Source: Amblyornis subalaris
Taxonomy: Eukaryota > Chordata > Aves > Passeriformes > Ptilonorhynchidae
NCBI GenBank assembly: GCA_018881555.1
Contig: JACAXG010000013.1
Span: 6,424,191 to 6,488,190, forward strand
Direction of reading: 5' to 3'
DNA: 64,000 bases
How positions within the stretch are numbered: position 1 is the first letter of the stretch; the number at the start of each line of letters is the position of its first letter. This document shows positions 38,001 through 50,400 of this stretch, in pieces. A model generated the notes under the pieces. It did no database searches, was not told the origin of the DNA, and saw only the letters and a list, made by a program, of their open reading frames with translations. The translations under genes were made by a program, and so were the position numbers.

Positions 38001-39924
38001 ATTTCCATTGTTTTGTACTGAATGTAGTGAGAATTGATGACTGTTGTATCCAAGCAACAAGGGGGAGGATGAGGAAGCTTCAGCTTCTCCAGGACTGTAA
38101 TATCTCTGGCAAGGTGCCACTCTAAGCCATAGAGCTGATTTTTGTGTTTGTTCAGTCTCGGTATTGTCTCTGCAAGGTATAAAAAGAGAATGGGAATTTG
38201 TGTCATGGGATGGTTTGTAACTTTCTCTTGAGTTTGCTTCGATTTGTGTTTGGTCTCTGGCTTTTGGGTATGATACACTTGTAGCCTTAGAGAGTCTGGG
38301 TGCCAGAAATGTAAATTGATTTTAAAAAGCAATTAGAGAAATTCAAGGAAGAACAGTTCACCTCCAGCATTTAAAGGCAACGAGGTGGAAACAAATGCTG
38401 AGTTGGTGGGAATGGGAGGGCTCAGTGGGAAAAGGATTGGTGTTGGCAGTGGAATCTCTACTTCTCTCTTCAGCCCCGTTTTTGTGGGACAGAAGTCTGG
38501 TCTGGTGCTATTGGCACCTGCAAACCTGTTGCTCCTTATATTCTGCATTAATGTTGGTTTGAAAAGGTGCTGCAGAGAAATGGGTAAGATGTCACACAGC
38601 TTGTCCTGAGCATTCCTGCTCACAGGGAGCCCTCATCTCCCAGGCTTTACCTGTGTGGTTTATTAACCTGCTGTTGGTATACAGCAAGAAGGCTTTTATG
38701 TGTGCTTGGGAGTTATCCTGGTGAAATAGTTTCCCTCCTCCGAGTGCACATCAGCAGTGACTGTCCTGTGCTCTGTGTAACCTCATTTTGTGAGATTTTC
38801 ATGATACCACATGCCTGCCGCTTCTGGGGCTCTGGAGCACAGCCCAAAGAAATACAGCAGGTGTTACAAAAGGAGAGCCTGGTTTTGTGATGTTTTTGTT
38901 TTTGTTTTCGTGCAGACAAGCCCACCAGTGCTCAAGATGAAGGATATTTGTCTATTTCTATCATTTCCAGTTCAGCCTAAATCTTTACGGGTTGCAACTG
39001 CTGTTGTGGCAAAACTGTGCAAAAATCTTGGGGTTTTTTTCTTTGGTAGGGTGGCCTATTAGTTTTGTAAATTTTAGGAATGGCTACTCTGAAGGCAGCA
39101 AAGCCCCCTTAACTGATGGCATCGCCCTTCCAGCTTTAATAAAACCCTCTTTGCGTAAAATAAACGCATCGAAGTCAGTTGTGCCTCCCAAATGTGTGTT
39201 TTGCTGTCTGAGCTCCCTGATCCGGCTCTCATGTGTGTCGAGGCTGTGTTTGCACAAGGAGCCACGGGGAGACCTGGATAAAATAGCATCGAAGCATTTG
39301 CAGTGTGGGCGCAGCGAGCTGGCGGAGCCGTAGGGTGGTTTTTACACTTGTCTCTCCTCCTCCTCCCGTGGCTGGAGAGCAAACCTGCTCGAGCATCCTT
39401 GGCTCTGCATCGTGGGTGTGGGAGATGGCACAGCCCTGGCTCCCTCCGGAGCAGCGCAGACTCCGAGGAGGAGGACCTGCCCCGGGACAGCAGCGGCCAG
39501 CGCTGTCCCCTCCCGCCCTGCCCGGCGTGGCTGTTGGCACCCGGAGCAGCAGGGAACCAGCAGACACATTCACAACTGTCCCCAAGTTTTCTCTCCCGCC
39601 CCAGTTCAAAGGGTTCCTCTCGTGCCTCCAAGAAATTTGCAGCGAGTGCCGGTGCTGACGCTTTCCACATCAAAGCGGGGCAGCCTCGCATTGTCTGGGG
39701 GATGTGGGGTCGAGGCAAATTAAAGAGGCTCTGGGAGCTTCAAAATCAGCTTTAGCCAGGCTGTGTCTGCATACTCGGCACTCGGAAAGGGTGAGATTAC
39801 AGTGATAGGTACTAAAGCCAACCCTCTGGGGACTGGAGGCTGGAGCCACCTCACCGAGATCCAGGAGAAAAACCCCACTGGCTTCGGTGGCTTTTGGATT
39901 AATGATGAGGAATTCGTGGAAGTG
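35058..39924 (-). CDS. Unrecognised multi-exon protein gene (partial, 5' end not found)
   Basis: Five minus-strand segments with good splice borders. Exon a, 39924-39855 (phase 0 in, 1 out), reads HFHEFLIINPKATEASG. Exon b starts at 38169 after TTTTTATACCTTGCAG (phase 1 in), reads LNKHKNQLYGLEWHLARD and HYIQYKTMEIQDRLNP, and has an uncertain donor between about 37972 and 37845. Exon c, 36440-36375 (66 nt, phase 0 to 0), reads LLHSDYQQAENRIYLIHK. Exon d, 36200-35948 (253 nt, 0 to 1), reads IIIPYEMFVPYPPPVLK, then RPSIFNTSARPWQFSD, with donor GTAAGTG. Exon e, 35233-35058 (phase 1 in), follows CCTCTCCAG, reads RNLLTPFRLPLNKVRAIN and ends at a TGA. Joins a-b, c-d and d-e keep frame; b-c is unresolved. 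No signal peptide, membrane segment or known domain was recognised. The Pro/Tyr/Trp-rich, charged composition resembles axonemal or sperm microtubule inner proteins, but that is only an impression. Exon a begins just past the WNT8A poly(A) signal, so earlier exons must lie in or beyond WNT8A. Confidence 0.45.
39300..39720. other. GC-rich, CpG-enriched block
   Basis: Noticeably richer in GC and CpG than its surroundings, with long overlapping open frames on both strands, none with recognisable content. It lies within the inferred intron between exons a and b of the unknown gene. It could be a regulatory element or an internal promoter. Confidence 0.4.
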
Positions 39925-40013
39925 CTGGGTTTTACACAGAAAAGGACAATTTTGCACCTAAAATCATACTGCTATGAAGCCAGAAAGGAAAAAGCCAATT
40001 CTTTTCATTGTGG

Positions 40014-40019
40014 TTTATT
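40014..40019 (-). terminator. Poly(A) signal of WNT8A (candidate)
   Basis: AATAAA on the minus strand, about 830 nt beyond the WNT8A stop. The intervening 3' UTR is AT-rich near this end and has no exon-like content. Confidence 0.5.
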
Positions 40020-40851
40020 GCAAAATACAGTCCAAAATCTAACTCTTAAGGGATACCTTCAAAATATATAGTGAAAACAGATTGTGCTAAGCAATAATAC
40101 AACTTATTAATAAACAACATTAGGCAAAAAGAATTTTGAATTCTTATCTGCTAATTTAAAACAAAAAAAGTGTAGGAACTGTAAACTGCTTAATTTTATC
40201 CAGTACAAATACATGAAGCTACTGTATATTTGGGGCAGGGCTTCTTGTGCCAAAATACAAAATTCAAAAAGGAGGAGGACAAAAAAAAAGCAGGGGGAGG
40301 GAAATATGTAAACACTGGCTGTAAACTTTTCAAAGCCCTCAAAAGGCTGCAGTTGTGGTAATACACACCACAGCACTGCCAAACCTCCTCTCACGTCAGA
40401 AAGTGCATAAGTTTTCCTCCAGAAATGCTGCCAAGCAGCTGCTGTGCACGAACGGCCGGGACCTGGGGCTGCAGGGATGGGGTCACCCGCCTGGACCCGC
40501 TTTTGGCCACAGCACCTCTTCCCACCTCTCCGGCCGTGGGGCTGGAGCCCCGCTGCTGGCATCGGCAGACCCACTGGCAGGGGCACAAGGGGTTGATCCT
40601 CCCTAAAAAGTGAAATTCTTCCCTCTGTCCAACACACAGGTAAAGTGACTCCCAACAAGAAAGAAGCTACTGGTGAACATTGAGGAAAAAGCATGGAAGC
40701 AAGAAGGACCGTGGTCCCTCAGCGCCCGCGCCTCGTGCTTCCTAACCCCACTGCACCCGTCCGCAGGAGACCCCATCCCCTCACATGGTGCGCACTCAAC
40801 CCTCCGGAGCCCAGGCCGCTCCTTCCCGGCACGAGGACACCCGAGCGTCCC

Positions 40852-43800
40852 CTACGTGCTGTGGGCCCTGCTCCTCTGCCTGACGTGGTTGTGGGCGGCG
40901 GAGTCGCGGCGGGCGCAGAAGTGCTTGGCCACCAGCGTCCGGCACTGCTCGCAGCGCACCGTGCAGCACCAGTGGAACTTGCAGTTGCAGCTGGCCACCA
41001 CCTCCGCCCTGCGCTCCTCCACGCGCAGCCCGCACTCGGTGCAGAGCCGCCGGCAGCTCCGCTTCTCCCACTGCGACAGGTTCTTGCCGGCCTGCAGGCA
41101 CTCGCGGCCCTCGGTGCCGTGGTGGCCCAGGCTGGCGTTCCTCGTGCAGTAGTCGGGAGAGTCCTCCAGGAAGACCAACTCGGTGGCGTGGATGTGGTGG
41201 AAGGTCTCGGCCGTGGCCCCGCGGCTGTCGGCGCTGTTGCCGGCCCTCATGCGCCTCTTGTCCATCTCCAGCTTGTGGGCCTGGTCGTATTTTATCTTCA
41301 GGTAGTTGCCGATCTCGCGGAACTCGGCGAGCTGCAGCCAGCAGGTCTGGATGCTGCAGCTGCCCGACACCCCGTGGCACTTGCAGGTTCTCTTCATCGT
41401 GTCTTTCACCGCCTTGGTGGGAGAGGGGGAGGAATTAGGAAATCTCAAAATCAGGGCTCTACGGCACTTGTAATTTAGGGACAATACATCAAAAGTGGCT
41501 CGTGCTTGGCGTGACTTCAGGCCTTCCAAGACGTGATCTGATGCTTATTTCAATTCCTGGAAAACATCTGTCCCAGAGATAACGAGTGGGCACAAACTGT
41601 TGTCCCCAGCACTTCCAGGAGAATCCAGCCAGGAAAAAAGTGCCTTTGTCAGGTCATGCCCTTCTCATGCCACTCACCAGCACCGACCCATCATCCCTTT
41701 CAGAGGTCTCATTCAAAATGTGTGAAACTTCTTTGGAATAATCATACCAAACCTCTCTGCATCTCCTCCAGGCCAAGCACTTCACAGATATTATCTGCCT
41801 ATCTCTCTCTGGTATTTATAAGGTTGCATCGCTGGTATCTATGTGAGATTAGGCCTTGACACACCCCATGAGATAGGTATGTTAAGTGTTGCCATCCTTG
41901 TTTTTACAGACACAGAGGTTTGGCAGGATGCTGAGAGCTTCCATGGCCCAGGTGGGAGCAGGGGCGAGTCTGGCTGGCTGTGAGCAGGGCCAGCTCACGT
42001 CTGGCTTCCAGGCCAAAGAGCTTGGAAATGCATATTGCAAGAAAGTAAGGAAGGTGGTTCTGGCTTTGTTTTACAGACCAAACAAGCCTAGGTAAGTAAA
42101 AACCCCACGCATTTCTGAATAAGTGATGTGTGCCAGCAGTTAACTGCATTACACAGCTGCAGAAGCTGGAAGTGGGAACAACTCTTACTGTGGTTCCCTG
42201 TGTTGAGGATTAAGGTCAGATTCTGGCTGTGTTTCTTCCCCCATGGAACCCCTACAGGGCCTGGGTTATCACAGGGGACTGGAAACAGGGACCTGAACAG
42301 CCTAGATTTTGTTTTTAGTATAGACATTATTATTATTATTATTATTATTAGTCTGACTTACAAGTCTCCCGACTTCATTGTTGTGCAGGTTAATCAGCGC
42401 GCGGGTGTCGTGTCCTGTTTCCAAGGCATCCACAAAGAGCTTGGAAACCTTCTCCCCAAACTCTACGTTGTCACTGCATCCTCCCCAGACCCAGCCTCGG
42501 CCACCTGCAAGACAGACACGGGCTAAGCAGAGAACTGCCCCAAATTCTGCCCTGGAATCCGTGGGGCTGCTGTGGGGACGGGGAGGCGAGGTCAGTCCGT
42601 CCCGGGAGGGTCACTCACCGACGCGGCCGTTCCTGGAGTCGTCGCAGCCGCAGCTCTCGAAGTCTCCCAGGCTGCAGTTCCTGGTGAGGGTGTACATGAC
42701 CCCGGCCGAGCTGATGGCGTGCACAAAGGAGGTTTCCCGGGTAGCTGGGGGAGAGGGGAAAAGAGCTGTCACATGCAAATATAGACATCAGCCCCGCGTT
42801 ATCGGGAGTGAAGATCTCCTGTGCTGCAAAGGTGCAAGGAGAAAATACCCACACAAAGTGCAAAAGGTAAGGTGCTACAGAAATGAAATGCTCATGACTG
42901 GATTTTTCAGGCTTCAGCATCACAGGTTACATCAATTTGGTATAATACTATGCAGGTGTCCATACAGGGGCTGGAAATTCTAGGCAAGGGTAGGATCTTA
43001 AGGCAATGCCACAGTCCCGGTCTGGCCAAGGTGAGTTATTTCTCCCTTCACCTGGCACTNGGTTCATCTCTCTCCTTCCCTGCCTGGGGGGATGTTGTGC
43101 TTTGATCTTGTCTGCTGGTGAAAACGGTCATTGATCCTTTGAACCTGTGCTAACAGCTGTCTGCACCCACACTGCTTTTTGGCTTTCCGGACAGATTCAA
43201 ATAGAGATGCTTTTCTGGGGAAAAAGACATTTCTGCCTGTTGAAATAGATAATATTGAAATATATCCACAGCTTTCTTATGAAGGCAGTTTCTTAATGCA
43301 CATCTCTGGCTTCTCCCTTTGCCTGTCCTGCACTTCTCCCCACTGGAAGCTCGGGTGTCTCTAGCACTGCACTTCCCGGGATGCTGCACACAAAGTGGTA
43401 GGAGCAGACCCACAGAGCAGCACCGAGGGAAGGACCAAGCCTGGGATCCCTAGGAAAACGTTAGTGCTATTTATGACACCAATTAATACAGATAAAGGAA
43501 AAACAACTGTGATTTTTGGGACATGAAAGCCCTTCTCCATCAGTCAGTTCAATTATNAGCACCAGCTCTCTCCAGAGCACATCCCATCTGGCACCCCGAG
43601 GCGTCCCGGGGCAGGGATGCTGCGCTGGCAGGTGAAGGGGCACTCACCGCTGCGGAGCCGGTTGTGGGTGGAGAGCTGCAGGGCGCTCTCGGGGCAGTTC
43701 CAGCGCTCCCACCCGAACTGGAACTTGCACTCCTCCATCCCGCTGTGTGCCCCGGCTGCCACGCTGCTGGAGAACGTCAGGTAAGCCTGGGTGTGGGAAA

Positions 43801-44193
43801 CAGCGGGGTTAAAATCCGCTGTATTTTACCGCTTATCAATGAAAACAGACACAAACGGGTTGCAAGTCCTTTCCCACTATACTTGGCAGGACTTGGAGCC
43901 GATATGCTCTGGGAAGTCTGGTTCCTTGGAAAAGTACTGTTTCCCATTTGCAAAACAAAATCACTCAATTTAAATTCCTGACAGTCCATATGTTAATTAC
44001 CTTAGGTCCTGTCATCAGAAAGTTATTCACAGACCTGAAACAAAGAAAAGAAAATTAATCACCTTGCCACAGGCTGAAGAGCATCCCTAAAAAAATACCC
44101 TTTCCACAGAGTTGGACCCTACCATGCTGCTGCGTGGAGAATGGCACTGCAGATGCCCATGATGGAGAGGATGAGGAAGGTGCTTCTCTTCAT
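40852..44193 (-). CDS. WNT8A: Wnt family member 8A, secreted signalling protein
   Basis: Secreted, lipid-modified Wnt ligand acting through Frizzled/LRP in early mesoderm and neural posterior patterning. Exons: 44193-44123, 44034-44001 (a 34 nt micro-exon), 43786-43648, 42744-42619, 42504-42362 and 41412-40852. GT/AG borders throughout; 1074 nt, 357 aa against about 351 in human. Residues 1-22 are a hydrophobic signal peptide ([19 protein letters not shown]). The family-typical [11 protein letters not shown] follows, then [27 protein letters not shown] and the palmitoleoylation loop [16 protein letters not shown]. In this numbering the acylated serine is Ser187, the same number as in Xenopus Wnt8. 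The cysteine-rich C-terminal domain contains [13 protein letters not shown] and [12 protein letters not shown]. The Wnt8 subgroup is clear; WNT8A rather than WNT8C/8B rests on sequence resemblance to human WNT8A and the convergent NME5 neighbour. No frame damage. Confidence 0.97.
42326..42350. repeat. (ATT)8 microsatellite in WNT8A intron 5
   Basis: Twenty-five bases of perfect ATT repeat. In the transcript it begins only 11 nt after the exon-5 donor (GTAAG at 42361-42357), so length changes here sit right beside a splice site. Confidence 0.95.
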
Positions 44194-44342
44194 GGCTGTC
44201 ACAAGGAGTGGGGTTGGATCCCTTTGGCTGATCCGTAGCTCTCCACACTGCAGGTCTCCGAGCAAGCAGGGCCGCCTCCCTCCTCTCCTTCCCAAGGTGA
44301 GCTATGGGGATGGAGCAAAGCTGCAGGAACCTCCAACCCTGA

Positions 44343-44350
44343 TATTTATA
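44343..44350 (-). promoter_or_regulatory. TATA box of WNT8A
   Basis: TATAAATA on the minus strand, about 150 bp upstream of the WNT8A ATG. It predicts a start near 44315 and a 5' UTR of about 120 nt. An inverted CCAAT (ATTGGG on minus, near 44391-44396) lies a further 45 bp upstream. There is no CpG island, as expected for a tightly regulated developmental gene. Confidence 0.7.
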
Positions 44351-44449
44351 AGGTGAAGTTGTGAATAGGCAAAACCCCCCATTCATTTGCTACCCAATGA
44401 CTTAATGTGGTAAAAAAGCTCCTGCTCCAATGGGTGACAAGGCACCGCC

Positions 44450-47400
44450 TAAGGTTGCACTTCAAAAGGCAGCGCGGTGTCCCTGGGAGCGGGATGGTCT
44501 GAAGGAGAGCAAACTTCCCTAACAATGGGACACTTTTAACTGTCTTCCCCACCACCAGCCATCCCTTTCTGCTGTCCTCAAGTCCTCTTGCCTTCTCCTT
44601 TTCATCCTCTGCTTGCCAGCAGAGGCTCCGTCCCCACGTCCCTCCGAAATAACAAGCGGATGCATTTCTATAGTTCCCCTGCTATCCGCCCGCTCCCTCC
44701 TATGAGAGCTCCCCAAGGAGTTTTAACAACCCTTCTGTAAAGATCTATAGGGGATAGACCTCCCAGGTCTCCCTGGTTTGCAGACATGCCTTTAACGGCA
44801 GGTTTTTTTCCCTTCTCGCCTTTTTATGATGAAAGTTTCTGCATTTCCATCCTGATAACGGCGAGCGTGGCTCGGGAGCGTTTGGAAATCTCTCTAATTT
44901 ACGCGGCTGCAGCTTGGGAACACTGTGTGAATCATTTATGTGGTTTTCTCCATGCTCCAACGCTGTAATTAGGGGAACAGTTTTCTGGGGTTGGCAATTT
45001 CCTTACGGTGAAGGCAGCTGCAGCAAAGGCATGGCTGCTGCTGCTGCTCCAGGCGGGAGCTGCTCTTAGCCTGAGCGGAGTGAGGGGCCTCTGCNGCTGC
45101 TGAGCCATCAGCTGTGCTCGGGAAAGGAAAATCCGTATCAGAGGAAACCCAAAAAAGCATTTTGGTAGTTACAGCCAGTATCATGAAGGGTTGTGAGGAG
45201 CTGTGATGCAGCTGATGGAGGAATGGTNCTCATGGAAACTTCTTGGTCTGTTTTCTGGTGGGCTGGTCCCACTGGGGGCTGGCTCATCTTGGACAGGGAT
45301 CCTGGCTGCTCCGTGGGGCAGTGTGGGTACTTTGCAATAAAGCAGTGCTATGCTCTGCCAGCAGTGCCGAACTGCCCCCCGGCTCTGCCTGTCCCTGCCC
45401 CATGGCACACAGGCACAGCATCTGCCCAGCATTGACTCTGTGACAGGCAGAGGCTCTGCCTTCCTCTTCCTCCTCATCCTTCTCCTCTCAGCTCCCTGAC
45501 TGACCCTTGTGTACACTCATCTTCTTGTGTTATTCCCTGCTGCTGCAAGGGGATTGATGAAGGAGCTGCAGAAGTGAGGTTCAAGGGAATGAGACTGCAC
45601 TGGACATGGCACTTGCGGGGCTGTCCCACAAGCAGAAGGGGCTACACAGGGATAAACCCCTTTGTCACATGCAGGTGAGCAGCCACAGCCAGTGGCACAA
45701 TGGCCAGCCAGGAGGATGCACCTCAATACCTTTGAGAAGTACTTTGCCNTCCTGCCATGAAATGCTTGAGAGCATTGCAGAGCCAGCAAGCTGCCCTGGG
45801 GTTTGACACCTCACAGCTGGTGTCTGAAGTGCAGATCTGTGGGCTCAGGTCCCGCTGCTGGAGACCTGTCACTCCTCTCTCTCTGTCCTGGAGCAGACAG
45901 ACCAGCTCCTCAGTGCTCCTGGCTGCAGAAAGTACAGGGATTCTCCCTGTCCCGCTGCCCATCAGGGAGTGAGGGGAGAGCCCTCTCCCTCCAGACCCTG
46001 CAGAAGGGAAACCTGGAGTCAGCTGGGCAAAGCCACAAACAACCCGTTTGCAACCNCAGGATTAAAATTGCAGATTGGTTGAAACGTGGGGATGCAAAAT
46101 ACCTTCCAAGTGAGCACAAAGCTGGTGCAGTCCCACCAGCATGGAAAACCCTCTGTGAGTCAGCATTTTAATCATTACCATCCCAAACAGATCCCACTTG
46201 TTGGAGCTGTCGAAGGACAATTACTGGGAATGCAGTGTTTCCCATGTACCAGGGAAGCTCATTGACTAAAGCCCATGCATATGGCTTGGAAATCTGCTGT
46301 GCATTTTCTATACGTACAGAGGTAATTTGGGGGTTTGTGTCTGGCTACCCCTGAGGGCATATTGATGGGTTTTTTTCTTGTCTGAGAGCGCTTGTGCAGC
46401 CAAAAAAATGTTGGCATGTCTGCTCTGTCAGTTCGCACATGATATTCCTATCACATGCCAGAGGAATAACAGCGTCCCTGGGCGTGAGCTGTGCTGCTGG
46501 CAGGACCACACAGCTCTTTGCCGGGGCTATTAAAAATGTCCTTTCTAATTACAGTCACAGCCATCTTAAAAGTCACTCATAACGTTGTCACTTGCACTGG
46601 TTGTCAGCAAACAAAGCAGCGTGCTGGGACAAGCCTTCCCGCACCGCTCCAGGTTTTTTTCCACATTAACTGCTCAGGCCTGGCAAGCAGAGCCAGTGCT
46701 TCTGCAGGTCATCCAGCAATGGGTGCAATGATCCCAGTTGTAGCACTGCTGGACTTTTCCACCTTGGGCAGAAGCTGACTTGGGTCTTGCTGTGTTAATA
46801 AATCTGCACTTAGAGACCACTTTGTGCAATGCCCGTGCAGTGAAAGAGGTTAAATATACACATCTTTGTTTGCAGCTGGGTAAACTGAGGCACAGAGATG
46901 GGTGGTCTGGAGATTGCAGGGTGGATCAGTGGCAGAGCTGCTCAGAAGCCGATTTTGGTGCTTTGCTCCATAAGTCACCAGGCACGTGTGGGCCAAGCCC
47001 GGTTGGGATGCTGATGCTTTGTTTGTTATTTTCTTGCTATGTGATGAAACAGTCAGCGCTTTTCATGGGATGATCAAAATCCTAAAGCGTTTTGGTATCT
47101 GCCAAGAGTAAAGGGACAACAGTAGTTGTCCCATGCACTCACAAAACCCTTTTCACATCACAGTGTGGGTTTTAAGGGAAGGCAGACGTGAGGTAAGTCA
47201 GTTTATCAGGGTGGCAGGTCCCAAAGGGATGAGATCTTGGCTTGTGCTGCCCCGTGGCTGTGGACAACAGGAAAACAAAGCACAGGCCACTTGCTAAATT
47301 GCCCTCGGCAGGTGACACATTCAGAGCCCTGGCGTCAAATCCTGCATTGCTGCCCTCCTTACAATAGAAACCCACCTGGGTAATTAGAAAGCCACCCCCT

Positions 47401-50400
47401 TGCTGCCGAGGTGGAGGGTGTTTTATGGTGCTCTCCCACACCGCTGGCCCTGGGAAGTCCCCCGAGCCCCCCGGGGTGAGCCCATGCCCTTGGTCTGTAC
47501 ACAGCAAAGGGGATGTGTTCCTGTGCTTCACAATGCTCCATCCCAGGGAGCAGGCATGGGGCAACCCTCTTGCACACCCAGCTCTTCCAGGAATTGTTAT
47601 TTTTAGTCTTCTAAGCTTTCCCATGTTGGGGAAAATATGTCCCCATTGCTCTGCCTGCTGCTCTGCCTGTCCCCTGTGGGCTGCTGNAGTTCTCAGCAGG
47701 AGCAAACACAGGCAGGACCCAAGCCCTGGACCTGGCAATGCTGGTGAGAGTTTTGCCTGTATAATGAAAATGTTTTGATTAATGAATAGTAATTGGGGAT
47801 GGAGATGTAACTGGAATCAGGTATTGTGCCACACCCACCCCACAGGCTTGGTCCTCTCCATGCCTGTTTTGGCACAGAGAAGTGGCTTGATATTTGCTGA
47901 AAACAAGGTTGAACCACCCAACAGAACCAGCTTAGGGTGTGCTTTCCCAGTGACAAAATTATCCCCAGGAGTTCCTGCCTCTCCGCAGCACTTTGTCCCC
48001 TTCAGCTGTACCAATGCACCTGGTTTTTCCATCTTACTTTTAATCGTGACTCCCAGCACAACCTCACGTGCAGTGTGATAGGGTGAGCAGTGAACTTCAT
48101 CAGTGAGACCACAGGCAACCAAGTCCAAGGTAAGAGTGTCTTCTACTGAAGGAAACACATTCCGGGATAGAAACCAGGACCACAGGAGGCTCCAGGTTGT
48201 ACCTTTTGGTTCCAGGAAGGAAAAAAATTGAGGTTTGGAACCAAATTCTGATCTTTCTAGTTGCAAGCTGGCCAGGGACATAGATGCTTCCAAGCAAGGA
48301 CTGTCAAGGTGATTTGGGAATGTCCTGATGGGGGTTGTAGAAAAGGCCTTGCAGAGCTCTTGGGTCTGTGTGCACAGGACATTGCGTTTAGGTTAGAAAT
48401 GAGAAGATTCAGAAAATGAGGGAGGAAAAAACTTTTATTCCATCAACAAGAGGCAGAGCAAGGGGTAGATTTAACTTGCTTTGGGCTCACCATGTGTAAN
48501 GAGTGAGGCAGATGAGCTTGTCCCTGCCATGGTGGGGAGGATGGGCTGGGAGATGGGTCAGGGCCGCTCCAGCCCAGTCGACTGGAGGCAGTGGCTGGGG
48601 GGGTGTTCACCCTGTGAGCAGCAGTGCCCATCTATCCAGGGAAAGCTCTCAAGAGGACTTGTCTGCCCAGTCAGCCCCGGAGAGGCAGCTTCATGACCTG
48701 AGCAGCCTCACCTCACCTGCCCCCTTTAGGTGTGTCCCCCAAAACCCACAGGGCTGTTTACACAGCAGCATTATAAAGCAGGGACACGTGTTTTGTTTTT
48801 CTCTCCTTTAAAGGAAGTGTCATGCAAACGGTGCCAGTGCAGCAGATAGGTTACTGCCTGGGCATCTGCACGCGGGGCCTGATCTCTGTCCTGGCAACGT
48901 GTCACCTCCCAGGTGAAGGCCTGTCCAGGAAGAGATTGGGCACTTGATACAGAGGAAAATTATCACCTCCTTCTTAATTATTCCCAGCCAAACTCAAGTT
49001 AAATTAACTGATTACAACCTGGCTCATGCGGTGTTCCCCGTCCTTTCCCAGCATGGGTCCTTGCACTACACCTTTGTGGCTGTGGCTCTGTCATCCCTCC
49101 TGTCCCCCATCCATTTCATGTCACAGGGAACAGATCAAGCCTAAAGATCTTCATTTCTGAGATGGATGATGTGCATGTTGCTGCTGGCTGTGTCTGGCAC
49201 ACTCGGTGTGGGAGGTTTTGAAACTCATAGAAGAAAATGGTGATTTGAGCTACGAATATTTTCTTTAAACTTGTCTTTGTTTCTTTGGACAGAGGTGATT
49301 CCAAGTGCAGAAAGCTGTGGCTTCCTCTGGAGGAATCTGGGCTGAGAACAACTTTAAAAATTCATTGGGTCTTGCTGGGAAAAACAAAGTGAGGAGAAAA
49401 CTTGCTTCTGCCACCAGCTTTGCCCACGAAGGTAGTGGGAGCCTGCTCTTCTGTGGGACTTGCTCCCTTCATGGTGCCCACTTGCTCTGCTCCCCTTTAG
49501 GGAAACTCCTCATGCCTTGCCTGTCTTTTCAGAAGGTTGAGCTGCATATTTCCATTTCACAGTGCAGCTGGGCATTGATGCCATGTTCATCTTTTGCTTT
49601 CATCAGTCCGCTAGTGCCATGCATTTATTCATCTTTGAGGTGGGAGGAGACATCTCCAGTGTTACCTGAGGTCAGAGAGGGATGACAGCTCAGGGCAAGG
49701 TCTCTGGCTTTACTAAAACAGTTTTAGGTCTTTACTGTTCAGTTTAAAGTTGACCTGATGGGAATGTGTAAGGTGGGGATCTGGCTGAGGGATCGGGCTC
49801 ATTGGCATCCTCCAGGCATGGAGACCTGCTAGGACCCTCCATGGGGTGAATTTTTCCCAGTGACACCCTTCAGAACCAGATTTCCTTGATCCTGTTCCCT
49901 TGGTAAATCCCAGATCAGCTCTGAACACCTGGGCTGTGGTGGGTTTGGAAGGATTGCCCAGCCCCGTTGAGGATGAGCACAATGTGCTCTGCATCTGTTA
50001 ACTCCGGGAGGGTGGAAACGGAGCCAAGCTCACAGCGCCGGGATCAAACCCNCAGGCACAGCGTCGTGAGTGGAGGTGCCCGGCCGTGGGGATGCCCGGG
50101 GGGNTGTCCCGGCAGTGTCCCGGCAGTGTCCCCCGCAGGCTGGTGACAAAGCTCCCCCCTGTGGGACGTCCCCGCACCGCACACCCGTCCCAGCCCATCC
50201 ACACCCACCCGTGCCCGCTGGCAGTGGCTGGGCGGACACACGGGGATGGCAGAGGCTTGCAGAGTCCCCCCAGCTAAGCACCTCAAGTGGCAGCTGGGAT
50301 AAAAGCCATCCAGCAATCCCGCTGCCAGAACAACCTCTGGGGAATTTTCCCTGCTCGTTGTCATTGCTGGCCCAGCCCTGGGATTTTCAAGATGTATTGA

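Noticed and set aside
40693..41478. Long plus-strand frame (261 codons)
   Set aside because: Exactly antisense to the last WNT8A exon and rich in Ala/Leu/Arg from its GC content. The minus-strand Wnt domain explains the openness.
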